This document shows positions 23,248-31,544 of a DNA stretch of 38,564 nt, one piece after another (the stretch's first letter is position 1; each line of letters opens with the position of its first letter). The DNA lies in the NCBI GenBank assembly GCA_964448045.1, contig CAYUVF010000043.1, positions 1 to 38,564 of the forward strand, read 5' to 3'. The notes under the pieces are model-generated. The model had not been told where the DNA came from and made no database searches. It saw only the letters and a list, made by a program, of their open reading frames with translations. This DNA comes from CAYUVF01 sp964448045. Its GTDB lineage: Bacteria; Bacteroidota; Rhodothermia; Rhodothermales; Salinibacteraceae. The position numbers were made by a program, and so were the translations under genes.

Positions 23248-24996
23248 ATGAACCGGGACAGCTTTACTCCTCTCCCCCATTCGTTCCTCACACTTCTCCT
23301 TTCCCTCTTCCCCCTTACCCTCTTCCTCTCGTGCGCCAACCCGATTCCACCGAGCGGCGGCCCGCGCGATCAGACGCCGCCCTCCATCACCCGGTCGCAA
23401 CCCGCCGACGGCGCCGTCAACGTCGAGCGCCAATCCGTCACGATCGCTTTTTCGGAGTACATCGACCAGGGCTCATTTCCGCAGGCGCTCTCGGTAACGC
23501 CCCAATTCGAGCGGCGGCTGGAGATCGACTGGAGCGGCCGTGAGGTGGAGATTGGCTTTCCTACCGCGCTGCGCGACAGCATGACGTACATCCTCACACT
23601 CGACACCAACCTGCGCGACAACCACGGCGTCCAGCTCAACAAACCCATTACGATCGCCTTTTCGACCGGCTCCACGATCAACCGGGGCCAGATTCGCGGC
23701 ACCGTGCGCGCTGCGGCGAGCGGGCGCGTGCAAGACGGCGTTGACGTGTATGCCTACGCCGCACGCACCGTCCCCGACACGCTGCCCAATCAGCCCGACT
23801 ACCGGACGCAAACCGGCCAGGATGGCACGTTTACGTTCGAGTATCTGCGCGAGCAGCCGTATTTCGTAGTGGCCCTGCGCGATAACAACCGCAACCGCCG
23901 CCGTGACCCCGGCGAGCCCGTCGGCGTCCCGCCCACTCCCCTCATTTCTGCCGACAGCCAGGCGACGACGCCCCCCGCCCCGTGGATCCTGGCCGCCCGC
24001 GACACCACACCACCTACGCTCAACCGCGCCCAACCGCAATCGGATCGGCGGGTGGCACTGCGCTTCAATGAGCCCGTCCGCCTCGCTCGCCTCACGCCGG
24101 AGAACTGGATCTTGCGCGACTCGGTGCGGAGCGAGCCGGTAAGCATCGACGCGCTCTACCAGCGCCCGGGCGACGGCACCGCGCTCGTCCTGCGCACCGC
24201 TCCCATGCAGGCAAATGTCCACCGCCTGCTGATGCCTGCCGGGGCCGCCACCGACACCACAGGCATGCCCGCCCCTGCCGACACCACCCGCTTCGTCGCC
24301 CTCGCCACATCCGACACGCTTCAGACGCGCTTCCGCACGTTCACGCCGGACGGCCTCACACCGGATACGACGGGCCTCCACACCCTCTGGCCGCAGGAAA
24401 CACCGGGCCTGCGCTTCAATCAGCCGGTGGACACGGCGGCGCTGCGCACCCGGCTAACCGTCCAGCATCCGGATACCACGGCGCGCCCTTTTGCGCTGTC
24501 TTCGCCCGACGGCGTCACGTATCAGCTCGCGTTCACTCCGCCGCTCGACGCCGGACAGCAACTCACGCTGCGCCTCGATGGATCGCTGGTCGACCGGCCC
24601 GATACGACGTTCACCCATCGCATCCAGCGCCTGCCCAATCGGCAGCGCGGCCGTCTCAGCGGCACCATCACCTGGGCCGATTCGTCGGCCAGCGAGGCCA
24701 ACAATTCAGCCCCCTTCATTGCCGAAGTTATCATGGTCGACTCGGGACGCTTCCAGCCGCAGCAGGCCGCCACCGACACCGCGGGGGCGTTCACGTTCAC
24801 CGATCTGCCGGAAGGCACCTTCCGCTTTCGCGCCTTCGCCGACCGCAACGAAAACGGCCGCTGGGATCCCGGCCAACTCCGGCCCTACCGCCCACCCGAG
24901 CCCCTCATCTGGAGCGCGGGCACGATTGACAATCGTCCTCGTTGGGATAATGTGCTCGACGACACGCTTCGCATCCCCAACGCCCCGCTCCGATGA
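23248..24996 (+). CDS. Ig-like (Big_5-type) domain lipoprotein
   Basis: A 582-residue exported lipoprotein. The signal peptide ends in the lipobox LFLSC (Cys29), followed by ANPIPPSGGPRDQTPPS, the very common start of this Bacteroidota family (CAxPxxPxGGPRDxxPP). Residues about 45-135 form an SbsA-like Ig domain (SQPADGAVNVERQSVTIAFSEYID), with further beta-rich domains carrying VYAYAARTVPD and YLREQPYFVVALRDNNRNRRRDPGEPVG, a carboxypeptidase-regulatory-like or SpaA-like fold, repeated at the end as LPEGTFRFRAFADRNENGRWDPG. These proteins are thought to sit in the outer membrane; their role is unknown. The signal peptide is encoded by a pyrimidine-rich heptamer-phased repeat (23275-23330). 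The gene overlaps the next one by ATGA, so the two are translationally coupled. Confidence 0.9.
   Translation: MNRDSFTPLPHSFLTLLLSLFPLTLFLSCANPIPPSGGPRDQTPPSITRSQPADGAVNVERQSVTIAFSEYIDQGSFPQALSVTPQFERRLEIDWSGREVEIGFPTALRDSMTYILTLDTNLRDNHGVQLNKPITIAFSTGSTINRGQIRGTVRAAASGRVQDGVDVYAYAARTVPDTLPNQPDYRTQTGQDGTFTFEYLREQPYFVVALRDNNRNRRRDPGEPVGVPPTPLISADSQATTPPAPWILAARDTTPPTLNRAQPQSDRRVALRFNEPVRLARLTPENWILRDSVRSEPVSIDALYQRPGDGTALVLRTAPMQANVHRLLMPAGAATDTTGMPAPADTTRFVALATSDTLQTRFRTFTPDGLTPDTTGLHTLWPQETPGLRFNQPVDTAALRTRLTVQHPDTTARPFALSSPDGVTYQLAFTPPLDAGQQLTLRLDGSLVDRPDTTFTHRIQRLPNRQRGRLSGTITWADSSASEANNSAPFIAEVIMVDSGRFQPQQAATDTAGAFTFTDLPEGTFRFRAFADRNENGRWDPGQLRPYRPPEPLIWSAGTIDNRPRWDNVLDDTLRIPNAPLR
23275..23330 (+). 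repeat. Pyrimidine heptamer array encoding a signal peptide
   Basis: From 23275 the bases fall into eight consecutive heptamers: CCCCATT, CGTTCCT, CACACTT, CTCCTTT, CCCTCTT, CCCCCTT, ACCCTCT and TCCTCTC, the first six ending in TT or CT. A purine-rich stretch (GAATAGG, TAGGTGG, AAGAGTT, GGAGGGG) lies just upstream at about 23211-23239, as in the element at 5344-5430. The array provides most of the hydrophobic core before lipobox Cys29. Confidence 0.5.
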
Positions 24997-26627
24997 CCGC
25001 TCCTCCCGCCTCCGCTGCGCTCACCTACCCCTCCTTTCACGCCCCGCTCCCCCCCGTCCTCACCGCCGACGCCATGCGCGGCGCCGACGCCTACACGATC
25101 GACACGTACGGCCTCCCCAGCTTCACATTGATGGAATCGGCCGGGCGCGGCGCGGCGGAGTCGGTCCTTGAGCGTTTCGGGCCGCTGGAAGACAAACCCA
25201 TCGTCATCTGCTGCGGCAAGGGCAACAACGGCGGGGATGGGCTCGTCGTCGCCCGGCGCCTCGTCGCCGCTGGCGCCCGCGTCCACGTCCTGCTGATGAG
25301 TCCGCCAGAGAACCTCCGCGACGACCCCGCGCAGAACATCGCGCTGCTGCAACAACTGACGAAACGAGACACGAGCGGACGGCTCACTCTTCACGAATTT
25401 GAACACCTCGACGCGCTCACCGAGTGGACCGAGCGCCTCCATCCCGCGCTGTACGTCGACGCGCTGCTGGGCACCGGCCTCACGAGCGCCCTCCGCGAAC
25501 CGGTCCGCAGCGTCGTCGGCTGGCTGAATGAGCAGCCCACGCCCGTCGCTGCACTCGACGTACCCACCGGCCTACACAGCGACACCGGCGCCGTGCTTGG
25601 CGATGCCGTCAACGCTGATCATACCGTCACGATGGCCGCGCTCAAAGCCGGGCTGCTCATCGGCGCGGGGCCGCGGCTGAGCGGGAGCATCGATGTGATC
25701 GACATCGGCATACCCGAATTTGTGCTCGACGACGCGGCTACCCAACCCGGCTGCGCCCGATTGACGACCGACGCCGCCGTCCGCGCCGATCTACCAGTGC
25801 GCGCACACGATGCCTACAAGTACAGCGTGGGAATGGCGCTCGTCGTGGGCGGGGCGCCGGGCTACACCGGAGCGCCCGTGATGGCCAGCCGCGCCGCCGC
25901 CCGCATCGGCGCCGGATACGTCGCTTGCGCGTGTCCCCAATCCGTCCAGCCGATCCTCGCCGGGAAGATGACGGCGATCCCCACGATCGGGCTCCCGGCC
26001 GATGAGACGGGCATCCACCCGAAACGTGCGCTCGGCGCGCTCTCCGATTCGCTCGACAAAGCGGAGGCGCTGCTCGTCGGCCCCGGCCTCGGCCGCGCGG
26101 ACGACACGCAGCGGTTCGTGCGGCATCTACTGCGGAAAACGAAGCACCCGGCCGTCATCGACGCGGATGGACTCAACGCCCTCGCTGGCTTCATCGACGA
26201 CCTCACCACGCATGCCGACGGCCGCTGGATCCTGACGCCGCACGAAGGCGAGTTCCAACGATTGGCGGACGGCTCCGCCGACCTCTCCGACCGGATCGAC
26301 GGGGTCCGCGCCTACGCGCAGCGCTGGAATAGCGTGCTCCTCCTAAAAGGCATGCCGAGCCTCATCGGGTGCCCGGATGGGCGGGTATTCATCAACGGTA
26401 CGGGCAACCCGGCGCTGGCGTCGGCGGGAACGGGCGACGTGCTTGCCGGTCTGTGTGCCGGGCTGCTGGCACAGGGGCTCTCCCCCGAGCGCGCGGCAAT
26501 GAGCGCACTGCACATCGGTGGCGCCGCCGCCGATCACTACGCCGCCCACAGCGACGCCCGCACGATGCAAGCCCCCGATCTGATCGACACGCTTCCTGCC
26601 GTTTTGCACCACCGTTTCGCCTCATGA
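24993..26627 (+). CDS. nnr: Bifunctional NAD(P)HX epimerase/dehydratase
   Basis: A 544-residue repair enzyme for damaged (hydrated) NADH and NADPH. The N-terminal epimerase half (YjeF_N, about 20-240) shows LTADAMRGADAYTIDTYGLPSFTLMESAGRGAAE and GKGNNGGDGLVVARRL, then DALLGTGLTSALREP and ALDVPTGLHSDTG. The C-terminal ADP-dependent dehydratase half (about 270-540, ribokinase-like) shows HDAYKYSVGMALVVGGAPGYTGAPVMASRAAARIGAGYV, then GPGLGR, ILTPHEGEF and NGTGNPALASAGTGDVLAG with the nucleotide-site GTGD. Length is normal for the fused form. The start codon overlaps the preceding stop by ATGA, and the next gene overlaps its end in the same way, so lipoprotein, nnr and VanZ-like genes form a tight operon. 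Confidence 0.96.
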   Translation: MTAPPASAALTYPSFHAPLPPVLTADAMRGADAYTIDTYGLPSFTLMESAGRGAAESVLERFGPLEDKPIVICCGKGNNGGDGLVVARRLVAAGARVHVLLMSPPENLRDDPAQNIALLQQLTKRDTSGRLTLHEFEHLDALTEWTERLHPALYVDALLGTGLTSALREPVRSVVGWLNEQPTPVAALDVPTGLHSDTGAVLGDAVNADHTVTMAALKAGLLIGAGPRLSGSIDVIDIGIPEFVLDDAATQPGCARLTTDAAVRADLPVRAHDAYKYSVGMALVVGGAPGYTGAPVMASRAAARIGAGYVACACPQSVQPILAGKMTAIPTIGLPADETGIHPKRALGALSDSLDKAEALLVGPGLGRADDTQRFVRHLLRKTKHPAVIDADGLNALAGFIDDLTTHADGRWILTPHEGEFQRLADGSADLSDRIDGVRAYAQRWNSVLLLKGMPSLIGCPDGRVFINGTGNPALASAGTGDVLAGLCAGLLAQGLSPERAAMSALHIGGAAADHYAAHSDARTMQAPDLIDTLPAVLHHRFAS

Positions 26628-27031
26628 CGACGACGCACTACCGCATTCTGGCGATTCTGTGGACGCTTGGCATCGCTCTCGCGTACTCGATTCCCACGCC
26701 CAACTTTCCGGTTTCGACGACGGTTCTCGGCTGGGATAAGCTGGCGCACTTCGGGCTGTTTTGCGGCTTCGGCTTTCTCTGGATGCATGCGCTGCACCCC
26801 TCGCGCGCACCGGCCCGGAAAGCGACCTCTCACCGACGGGCCGCCCTCATCTTTGGGGTGGGCGTCGCCCTCTCCGTGCTGGCCGAGGTGTATCAGGACT
26901 CCCTGCCCTATCGGTCGGCCGAACCATACGACGCCCTGGCCAACACGCTGGGGCTCACCACGGCGCTGCTGTTCTTTTACTGGCGCCACCCACCGACTCC
27001 GCGCGAAACACCGTCGCAGCGGGCCGCTTGA
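26624..27031 (+). CDS. VanZ-like membrane protein
   Basis: A 135-residue protein with four hydrophobic segments (about 7-25, 36-55, 72-90 and 104-122). The VanZ-like pattern is visible: WDKLAHFGLFCGFGFLWMH, with the conserved Asp-Lys-xx-His of the second helix, then SVLAEVYQDSLPYRSAEPYDALANTLG, which carries the family's E-x-x-Q and D-x-x-x-N residues. VanZ confers low-level teicoplanin tolerance in enterococci; for chromosomal homologues such as this one the role is unknown. The ATG overlaps the stop of nnr (ATGA), so it is the last member of the three-gene operon. The 88-bp spacer to tonB has no clear terminator. Longer upstream in-frame starts would lie within nnr and are rejected. Confidence 0.88.
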   Translation: MTTTHYRILAILWTLGIALAYSIPTPNFPVSTTVLGWDKLAHFGLFCGFGFLWMHALHPSRAPARKATSHRRAALIFGVGVALSVLAEVYQDSLPYRSAEPYDALANTLGLTTALLFFYWRHPPTPRETPSQRAA

Positions 27032-27119
27032 AACTCATCGGTTCCATCCTTAGTAATTATTCATCGTGGCCCTCGAAGTGAGGCCCCGCGCTATCATACT
27101 CTGACCAGCCCGAATCGTC

Positions 27120-27782
27120 ATGCCTGTTCGCAAAAACGATGATGCCAACTTACGGAAACGGTATCCGATTTACATCGAGATCGGATTAGTCGTTTCCCTT
27201 CTCCTGCTGATCTTGGCGTTCCGCGTCAACCTCCAGAAAAGTAACACCTTCCAAGTTCAGATGGAGGAGCAGGAAGTTGTAGAAATGGAGGAGGTGCAGC
27301 AGACCAAGCAGGAAGTGAAACCGCCCCCTCCCCCGCGCCCGCCGGTCCCGGTTGAGGTCCCCAACGACGAGGTAATTGAGGACGAAGCGCTCGATCTCGA
27401 CGCCTCGCTCGACCTCGACGAGCCCATGCAGAACAACCAGCCTCCGCCTCCGCCGCCCGAAGAGGAGGAAGAAGAAGAGCAGGAAGTCTTCATCGTCGTT
27501 GAGGAGAAGCCTGAACTCATCGGCGGTATGAAGGCGCTTCAGAGTGAAGTAAGCTATCCCGAATTCGCGAAGAAAGCGGGCATCGAAGGTCGTGTGTTCG
27601 TCCAGTTCGTGGTGGATGAAAACGGCAACGTGCAGAACCCGCGCGTGACACGTGGCGTGCACAAACTCCTCGACCAAGAAGCTATCCGCGCCGTCAAACA
27701 GATGAAGTTCAAACCGGGTAAGCAGCGCGGCCAGGCCGTGAAGGTTCAGATGTCGCTGCCGGTCACCTTCCGCCTCCGGTAA
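27120..27782 (+). CDS. tonB: Energy transducer TonB
   Basis: A 220-residue periplasmic energy transducer that links the ExbB-ExbD proton motor to outer-membrane TonB-dependent receptors. A short cytoplasmic start (MPVRKNDDANLRKRYPIY) precedes one membrane helix (about 18-36). The linker is rich in Pro and Glu (KPPPPPRPPVP, then PPPPPPEEEEEEEQEVF), and the C-terminal domain (about 128-220) carries EKPELIGGMKALQ, YPEFAKKAGIEGRVFVQFVVDENGNVQNPRVTRG and MKFKPGKQRGQAVKVQMSLPVTF, which are diagnostic. exbB and exbD are not in the window. A strong intrinsic terminator follows 35 bp after the stop. Confidence 0.97.
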   Translation: MPVRKNDDANLRKRYPIYIEIGLVVSLLLLILAFRVNLQKSNTFQVQMEEQEVVEMEEVQQTKQEVKPPPPPRPPVPVEVPNDEVIEDEALDLDASLDLDEPMQNNQPPPPPPEEEEEEEQEVFIVVEEKPELIGGMKALQSEVSYPEFAKKAGIEGRVFVQFVVDENGNVQNPRVTRGVHKLLDQEAIRAVKQMKFKPGKQRGQAVKVQMSLPVTFRLR

Positions 27783-27816
27783 CATCGGCTTCGCCTCACT
27801 TCGCTTCATGACGCGC

Positions 27817-27851
27817 AAAGGCGCGCATCCGCCCCCGGGTGCGCGCCTTTT
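27817..27851 (+). terminator. Intrinsic terminator of tonB
   Basis: A perfect 11-bp stem, AAAGGCGCGCA (27817-27827) with TGCGCGCCTTT (27840-27850), has a 12-base C/G-rich loop, and the T-run TTTT covers 27848-27851. It lies 35 bases after the tonB stop. The A-run on the left side means it may also serve the minus strand. Confidence 0.85.
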
Positions 27852-28005
27852 CTATGAGCGCCCGACTGTCTTGAGCCGAGTACAGGGAGTCCCGAACCGG
27901 CTGGATGGGGCTTTCCTGATAGGGGGAGCAAAAGCGCAGCGGCGCGTCTCTACGGTCCAATGTTCCATACGGGATACCGGAACCACAAGATAAAATCGAT
28001 TCGGG

Positions 28006-28698
28006 TTACCGCGATAGATGCTCGACGGTACCATCGGGCTGGCCGATGAGTACATCGGTAGCGCGGTCGAGGAAAAGGCCGTGATCGAGCACGCCGGGCT
28101 GGGCGTTGAGCCGCCGGTTGAGCTCGTGCGGATCATCGAGGCCGTCGAAGTGGGCATCAATCACCCAGAGGCCCTGATCGGTGATGACGGGGCCGTCCTT
28201 GCGCTTCCCCATGCGCAGCTTGGGCGCGGCGCCCCAAGAACGCAGCGCGCGCGTCACCGTCGGCGCAGCCATCGGTACGACTTCGACGGGTACTGGCATC
28301 TCGGCGCCCAGCTGCTCGACACGCTTCGTCGGATCGGCAAGGACGACGAATCGATCCGCCTGATTCGCGACGATTTTCTCGCGGGTGTGGGCCGCACCTC
28401 GGCCTTTGATGAGATCGAGCGATGGATCGACCTCGTCGGCCCCATCGAGGGCCAGATCGAGGCGATCGACGGCGTCAAACGTCGTCAGGGGAATACCGTG
28501 CTGGCGGGCAAGCTGCTCGGCCGCATACGAGGTCGCCACACCGCGCACCGCCAGCCCTTCGGCACAGATGCGCTCACCGAGGGCCTCCAGCGCGTACGCT
28601 GTCGTCGATCCCGTGCCGAGACCAATCGTCATGCCGTCCTCGACGAGCGCGGCTCCGCGCTGACCCGCTGCCTGCTTCGCTGCATTGGTTTGGTTCAT
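28006..28698 (-). CDS. rpiA: Ribose-5-phosphate isomerase A
   Basis: A 230-residue cytoplasmic enzyme of the non-oxidative pentose phosphate pathway that interconverts ribose-5-phosphate and ribulose-5-phosphate. Family motifs are GLGTGSTT (26-33, phosphate loop), DGADEVD (85-91) and KGRGAAHTREKIVA (98-111). Relative to E. coli RpiA numbering as I recall it, all are shifted by four: Asp85, Asp88, Lys98 and the catalytic base Glu107. The C-terminus ends GQPDGTVEHLSR. The start ATG at 28698 begins MNQTNAAKQAAGQRGAALV, which is normal. Directly upstream, 7 bp from the start codon, stand four exact copies of a 14-base repeat, so its leader may vary in length between strains. It is monocistronic as far as visible. 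Confidence 0.97.
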   Translation of the reverse strand: MNQTNAAKQAAGQRGAALVEDGMTIGLGTGSTTAYALEALGERICAEGLAVRGVATSYAAEQLARQHGIPLTTFDAVDRLDLALDGADEVDPSLDLIKGRGAAHTREKIVANQADRFVVLADPTKRVEQLGAEMPVPVEVVPMAAPTVTRALRSWGAAPKLRMGKRKDGPVITDQGLWVIDAHFDGLDDPHELNRRLNAQPGVLDHGLFLDRATDVLIGQPDGTVEHLSR

Positions 28699-28705
28699 CA
28701 GTGGT

Positions 28706-28765
28706 GCGTTCTGGGTTCAGCGTTCTGGGTTCAGCGTTCTGGGTTCAGCGTTCTGGGTTCAGCGT
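28706..28765. repeat. Four perfect tandem copies of a 14-mer upstream of rpiA
   Basis: GCGTTCTGGGTTCA is repeated exactly at 28706-28719, 28720-28733, 28734-28747 and 28748-28761, with a partial fifth (GCGT). On the minus strand each copy is two heptamers ending in GAAC (CCAGAAC and GCTGAAC). The array lies 8-67 bp upstream of the rpiA start codon. Confidence 0.95.
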
Positions 28766-28820
28766 GTAGGATAGACCGCTCTGAATCTGCACCTTGGAGG
28801 GCGGACTGTCAACCCCTTAT

Positions 28821-28883
28821 CCAGAACCCAACCGCCCCGACGCACAGCCCGAAACTCAGAACGTGGCACGCGCCACGCATCAC
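28821..28883 (+). repeat. Degenerate heptamer array at the end of the first MacB-type permease
   Basis: Nine consecutive heptamers, mostly ending in AC (CCAGAAC, CCCCGAC, CCGAAAC, TCAGAAC, GTGGCAC, GCGCCAC, GCATCAC and two variants), end with the one that contains the permease stop codon (28880-28882). CGTGGC (28862-28867) and GCCACG (28872-28877) can pair. It is the same family as the array at 30120-30168 and, in opposite orientation, the rpiA 14-mers. Confidence 0.65.
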
Positions 28884-30097
28884 TCGTAGCGCAGCGACTC
28901 GATCGGGTCGAGGCGGGCGGCTTTGTAAGCCGGATAGCCGCCGAACGCCAGCGCGATGACCACCATCGCCCCCACGCCGCCGAGCGCCCAGCCCCACGGG
29001 AAGGCCGCGCTGATGTCGAAGTAAACCGCAACCAGATTGCCGAACCCCGCTCCCAGCGCAATCCCGATCAGCCCGCCGAACTGGCACAGGTAGACCGCCT
29101 CCAGCAAGAACTGCCGCATGATGTCGCCCTTCTTCGCGCCGACCGACTTGCGGATGCCGATCTCGCGCGTACGCTCGGTGACGGAGACGAGCATGATGTT
29201 CATAATGCCGATGCCCGCGGCCACCAGCGCAATCAGCCCGATGCCCGCGCCGCCCATCGTGAGCGTGGTCGTAAAGCTCTCAAAGGTGCTCTGCACCGAA
29301 TCGTTGGTGTCAACCTCAAAGTTATTCTCTTCGCCCGGCGGTACCTTGCGAATCACCCGAAGCCGTCCGATGACCTCGTCCATCGCATCGGGCACAGCGC
29401 GGACGCTCGCCGCGCGCACGCTCACCATGCCGATGTCGCGCTGCGGCTGGCCATAGACGTTGAACAGCCGCGTGATGGGGGCAAACATGCGCTGGTCGAA
29501 GCTCTGCCCGAGGAAGCTGCCCTTCGACTCCAGCACACCGACGACCTCGTAGCGGCTGCCCTCGATCCGCACCTCTTTGCCAAGCGCCGTTTCGTTGGGA
29601 AAGAGCACCTCGGCCACATCGGGCGAGATGACGGTCACCGGCCGCGCGTATCGGATATCGGACTCCAGAAAGCCGCGCCCTTCCTTGACCTGATAACTAA
29701 AGTTTCCGAGAAAATGCTGATTGGTGCCGATAATGCGGATGTTCGGCTCGGTCTCGCGGTCTTTGTACTTCATCACATCCACCCCGAAAAACTCCTGCGG
29801 GCTCACCGGATATGAAACGCCGCGCGCCAGCCGCCGCACCTGGTCGTACGTGATGTTGGGCCGCTGGCGGTCGCGCCACCGCCCCGTGCGCACGACCGGG
29901 TCTTTGGAGACGGTGAAGGTCGTCGAGCTAAAGAGCTGCAGCGACTCCTGAAAATAGACGTCGATCACCTTCACCGCCGTAACCGACGCGATAATCGCAA
30001 ACACGCCGATCACCATGCCCAGCAGGGTCAGCCCGGAGCGCAGCTTATTCGCCCGCAGCGCCTCCCAGGCCATCCGAAAAGCTTCCAACACATTCAT
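28880..30097 (-). CDS. MacB-type ABC transporter permease
   Basis: A 405-residue permease with the MacB/FtsX layout. An N-terminal membrane helix (NKLRSGLTLLGMVIGVFAIIASV, about 16-40) is followed by a large periplasmic MacB_PCD domain (about 45-260) and three C-terminal helices (from FTTLTMGGAGIGLIALVAAG onward). VTERTREIGIRKSVGAKKGDIMRQFLLEAV is the conserved cytoplasmic loop that contacts the ATPase; the protein ends DPIESLRYE. The ATG at 30097 is preferred over a TTG at 30106. MacB-type complexes export lipids, peptides or toxins, or work as mechanotransducers at the envelope; no ATP-binding subunit adjoins. A paralogous permease stands upstream, 71 bp away, and that spacer consists largely of heptamer repeats. 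Confidence 0.93.
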   Translation of the reverse strand: MNVLEAFRMAWEALRANKLRSGLTLLGMVIGVFAIIASVTAVKVIDVYFQESLQLFSSTTFTVSKDPVVRTGRWRDRQRPNITYDQVRRLARGVSYPVSPQEFFGVDVMKYKDRETEPNIRIIGTNQHFLGNFSYQVKEGRGFLESDIRYARPVTVISPDVAEVLFPNETALGKEVRIEGSRYEVVGVLESKGSFLGQSFDQRMFAPITRLFNVYGQPQRDIGMVSVRAASVRAVPDAMDEVIGRLRVIRKVPPGEENNFEVDTNDSVQSTFESFTTTLTMGGAGIGLIALVAAGIGIMNIMLVSVTERTREIGIRKSVGAKKGDIMRQFLLEAVYLCQFGGLIGIALGAGFGNLVAVYFDISAAFPWGWALGGVGAMVVIALAFGGYPAYKAARLDPIESLRYE

Positions 30098-30119
30098 AGT
30101 CCACAATCACCTGTTACCG

Positions 30120-30171
30120 TCAAAACTCAGAACTCCGAACTCAGAACCCTGCACTCAAAACATGGAACTCA
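30120..30171 (+). repeat. Heptamer array between the two permease genes
   Basis: Seven uninterrupted heptamers from 30120 to 30168 (TCAAAAC, TCAGAAC, TCCGAAC, TCAGAAC, CCTGCAC, TCAAAAC, ATGGAAC) all end in AC. The stop codon of the upstream permease (TCA on the plus strand, 30169-30171) follows in the same phase. Together with a short non-repeated part it fills the 71-bp spacer. Confidence 0.85.
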
Positions 30172-31446
30172 CTCGTAGCGCAGCGCCACAATCGGATCGG
30201 CCTGGGCGGCCTGCCACGCCGGGGCCAACCCGAAGATGACCCCCACGCCCGTACAGATGCCAAATGCCAGCGCCACTGTACTGAGCGGCAGAAATGCCTG
30301 GAACCCGATGAGGCTCGTCAGCACCGTCGTCAATCCGGCCGAGATGGCTACGCCAATCACCCCGCCGATCAGGCAGACGATGATCGATTCGATCAGGAAT
30401 TGCAGCAGGATTGTGTGCCGCTTCGCCCCCACCGCTTTGCGGATGCCAATCTCTTTCGTGCGCTCTTTCACCGAGACAAACATAATGTTCATCACGCCGA
30501 TACCGCCCACCAAGAGCGCCAGCGCCGTCAGGAAGATCCCCACGCCGTAAATGGCGAACTTGACCGGAGCAAACTGCTGGCGCACGTCATCCTGGCTGGC
30601 CACCTCGAAATTGTTCGCTTCCATCGCGTCGAGCCCGCGTGCCACCCGCACGATGCCGGTAATCTCGTCTGCAGCGCGGTTCATCAACTCCACCGATGCT
30701 ACCTTCACCTCGATATCGATGCTGCGCCGCTGCGAGCCGAAGAGTTTGGTGAACGTCTCGAAGGGAATTTTGACCTGATTATCGGCCGAGGAGCCGCCCT
30801 CGGCGCCGCTGCCCTGCTTGGCCTGCACGCCGATGACGCGAAACCGGCGTCCGCCCACCTTGATCGTCTTGCCGAGCGCCTGCTCCACCGGAAACAACTC
30901 GCTCGCCACCGTCGCCCCGATCACGACCACGTTGTCGGCACTGCGGGCTTCGACCGCACTGAAGAAGCGGCCCTGCGCCAGATCGGGATCGCGAATGCGC
31001 GGATAGTTGCCGCCCACGCCGTTGACGATGACGCCCGTAAGCGTCGTACTCCGATAGCTCACCGTGCGGCTCGTCCGCGTCGTCGGCATAGCCGCCGTGG
31101 CGTACGTCGAGCGCTGGTCGATGACTTCGGCCAGATCGGCTTCGATGCGGGGCCGGTTGATGTACTCCCACCACTTGGTGCCGGGCCCTCCTGCCAGCGG
31201 CCAGCGGCGCACGTACAGCACATCGGCGCCAAACTCGGAGAGCGTCTGCTCGAACTGCCGGTCGATGCCGTTGATGACCGTCGCCATGCCCGTCACCGAG
31301 GCGATCCCGATGATGATACCCAGCGTAGTGAGCACCGAGCGCATCTTGTTGACCCAGATCGCGCGCCCAGCAATCCGCAACCCCTCAAGTATCTCGAAAA
31401 GAAATCGCACGGTACGTCGCGGTTGCGTGAGAAAAGTCGGGTTCAC
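30169..31446 (-). CDS. MacB-type ABC transporter permease (paralogue)
   Basis: A 425-residue permease of the same layout as its downstream neighbour: N-terminal helix (NKMRSVLTTLGIIIGIASVTG), periplasmic MacB_PCD domain with ADVLYVRRW and NNVVVIGATVASELFP-like segments, and three C-terminal helices with VKERTKEIGIRKAVGAKRHTILLQFLIES. It ends DPIVALRYE. The start is uncertain: GTG at 31446 gives MNPTFLTQ, and GTG at 31410 gives MRFLFEILEGLRIAGRAI, which looks more like relatives. Neither has a ribosome binding site. The two permeases are similar in motifs but clearly diverged, so they may form a heterodimer served by an ATPase encoded elsewhere; this is inference. Confidence 0.93.
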   Translation of the reverse strand: MNPTFLTQPRRTVRFLFEILEGLRIAGRAIWVNKMRSVLTTLGIIIGIASVTGMATVINGIDRQFEQTLSEFGADVLYVRRWPLAGGPGTKWWEYINRPRIEADLAEVIDQRSTYATAAMPTTRTSRTVSYRSTTLTGVIVNGVGGNYPRIRDPDLAQGRFFSAVEARSADNVVVIGATVASELFPVEQALGKTIKVGGRRFRVIGVQAKQGSGAEGGSSADNQVKIPFETFTKLFGSQRRSIDIEVKVASVELMNRAADEITGIVRVARGLDAMEANNFEVASQDDVRQQFAPVKFAIYGVGIFLTALALLVGGIGVMNIMFVSVKERTKEIGIRKAVGAKRHTILLQFLIESIIVCLIGGVIGVAISAGLTTVLTSLIGFQAFLPLSTVALAFGICTGVGVIFGLAPAWQAAQADPIVALRYE

Positions 31447-31544
31447 GATGATGCCGGTGGCGCGGGGCCGCGCCGATCATCATGCATACAACGAAGCATC
31501 CGCCCCGATGGTTACAGACTATCCGACCCGCCGAAAGGTTGCAT

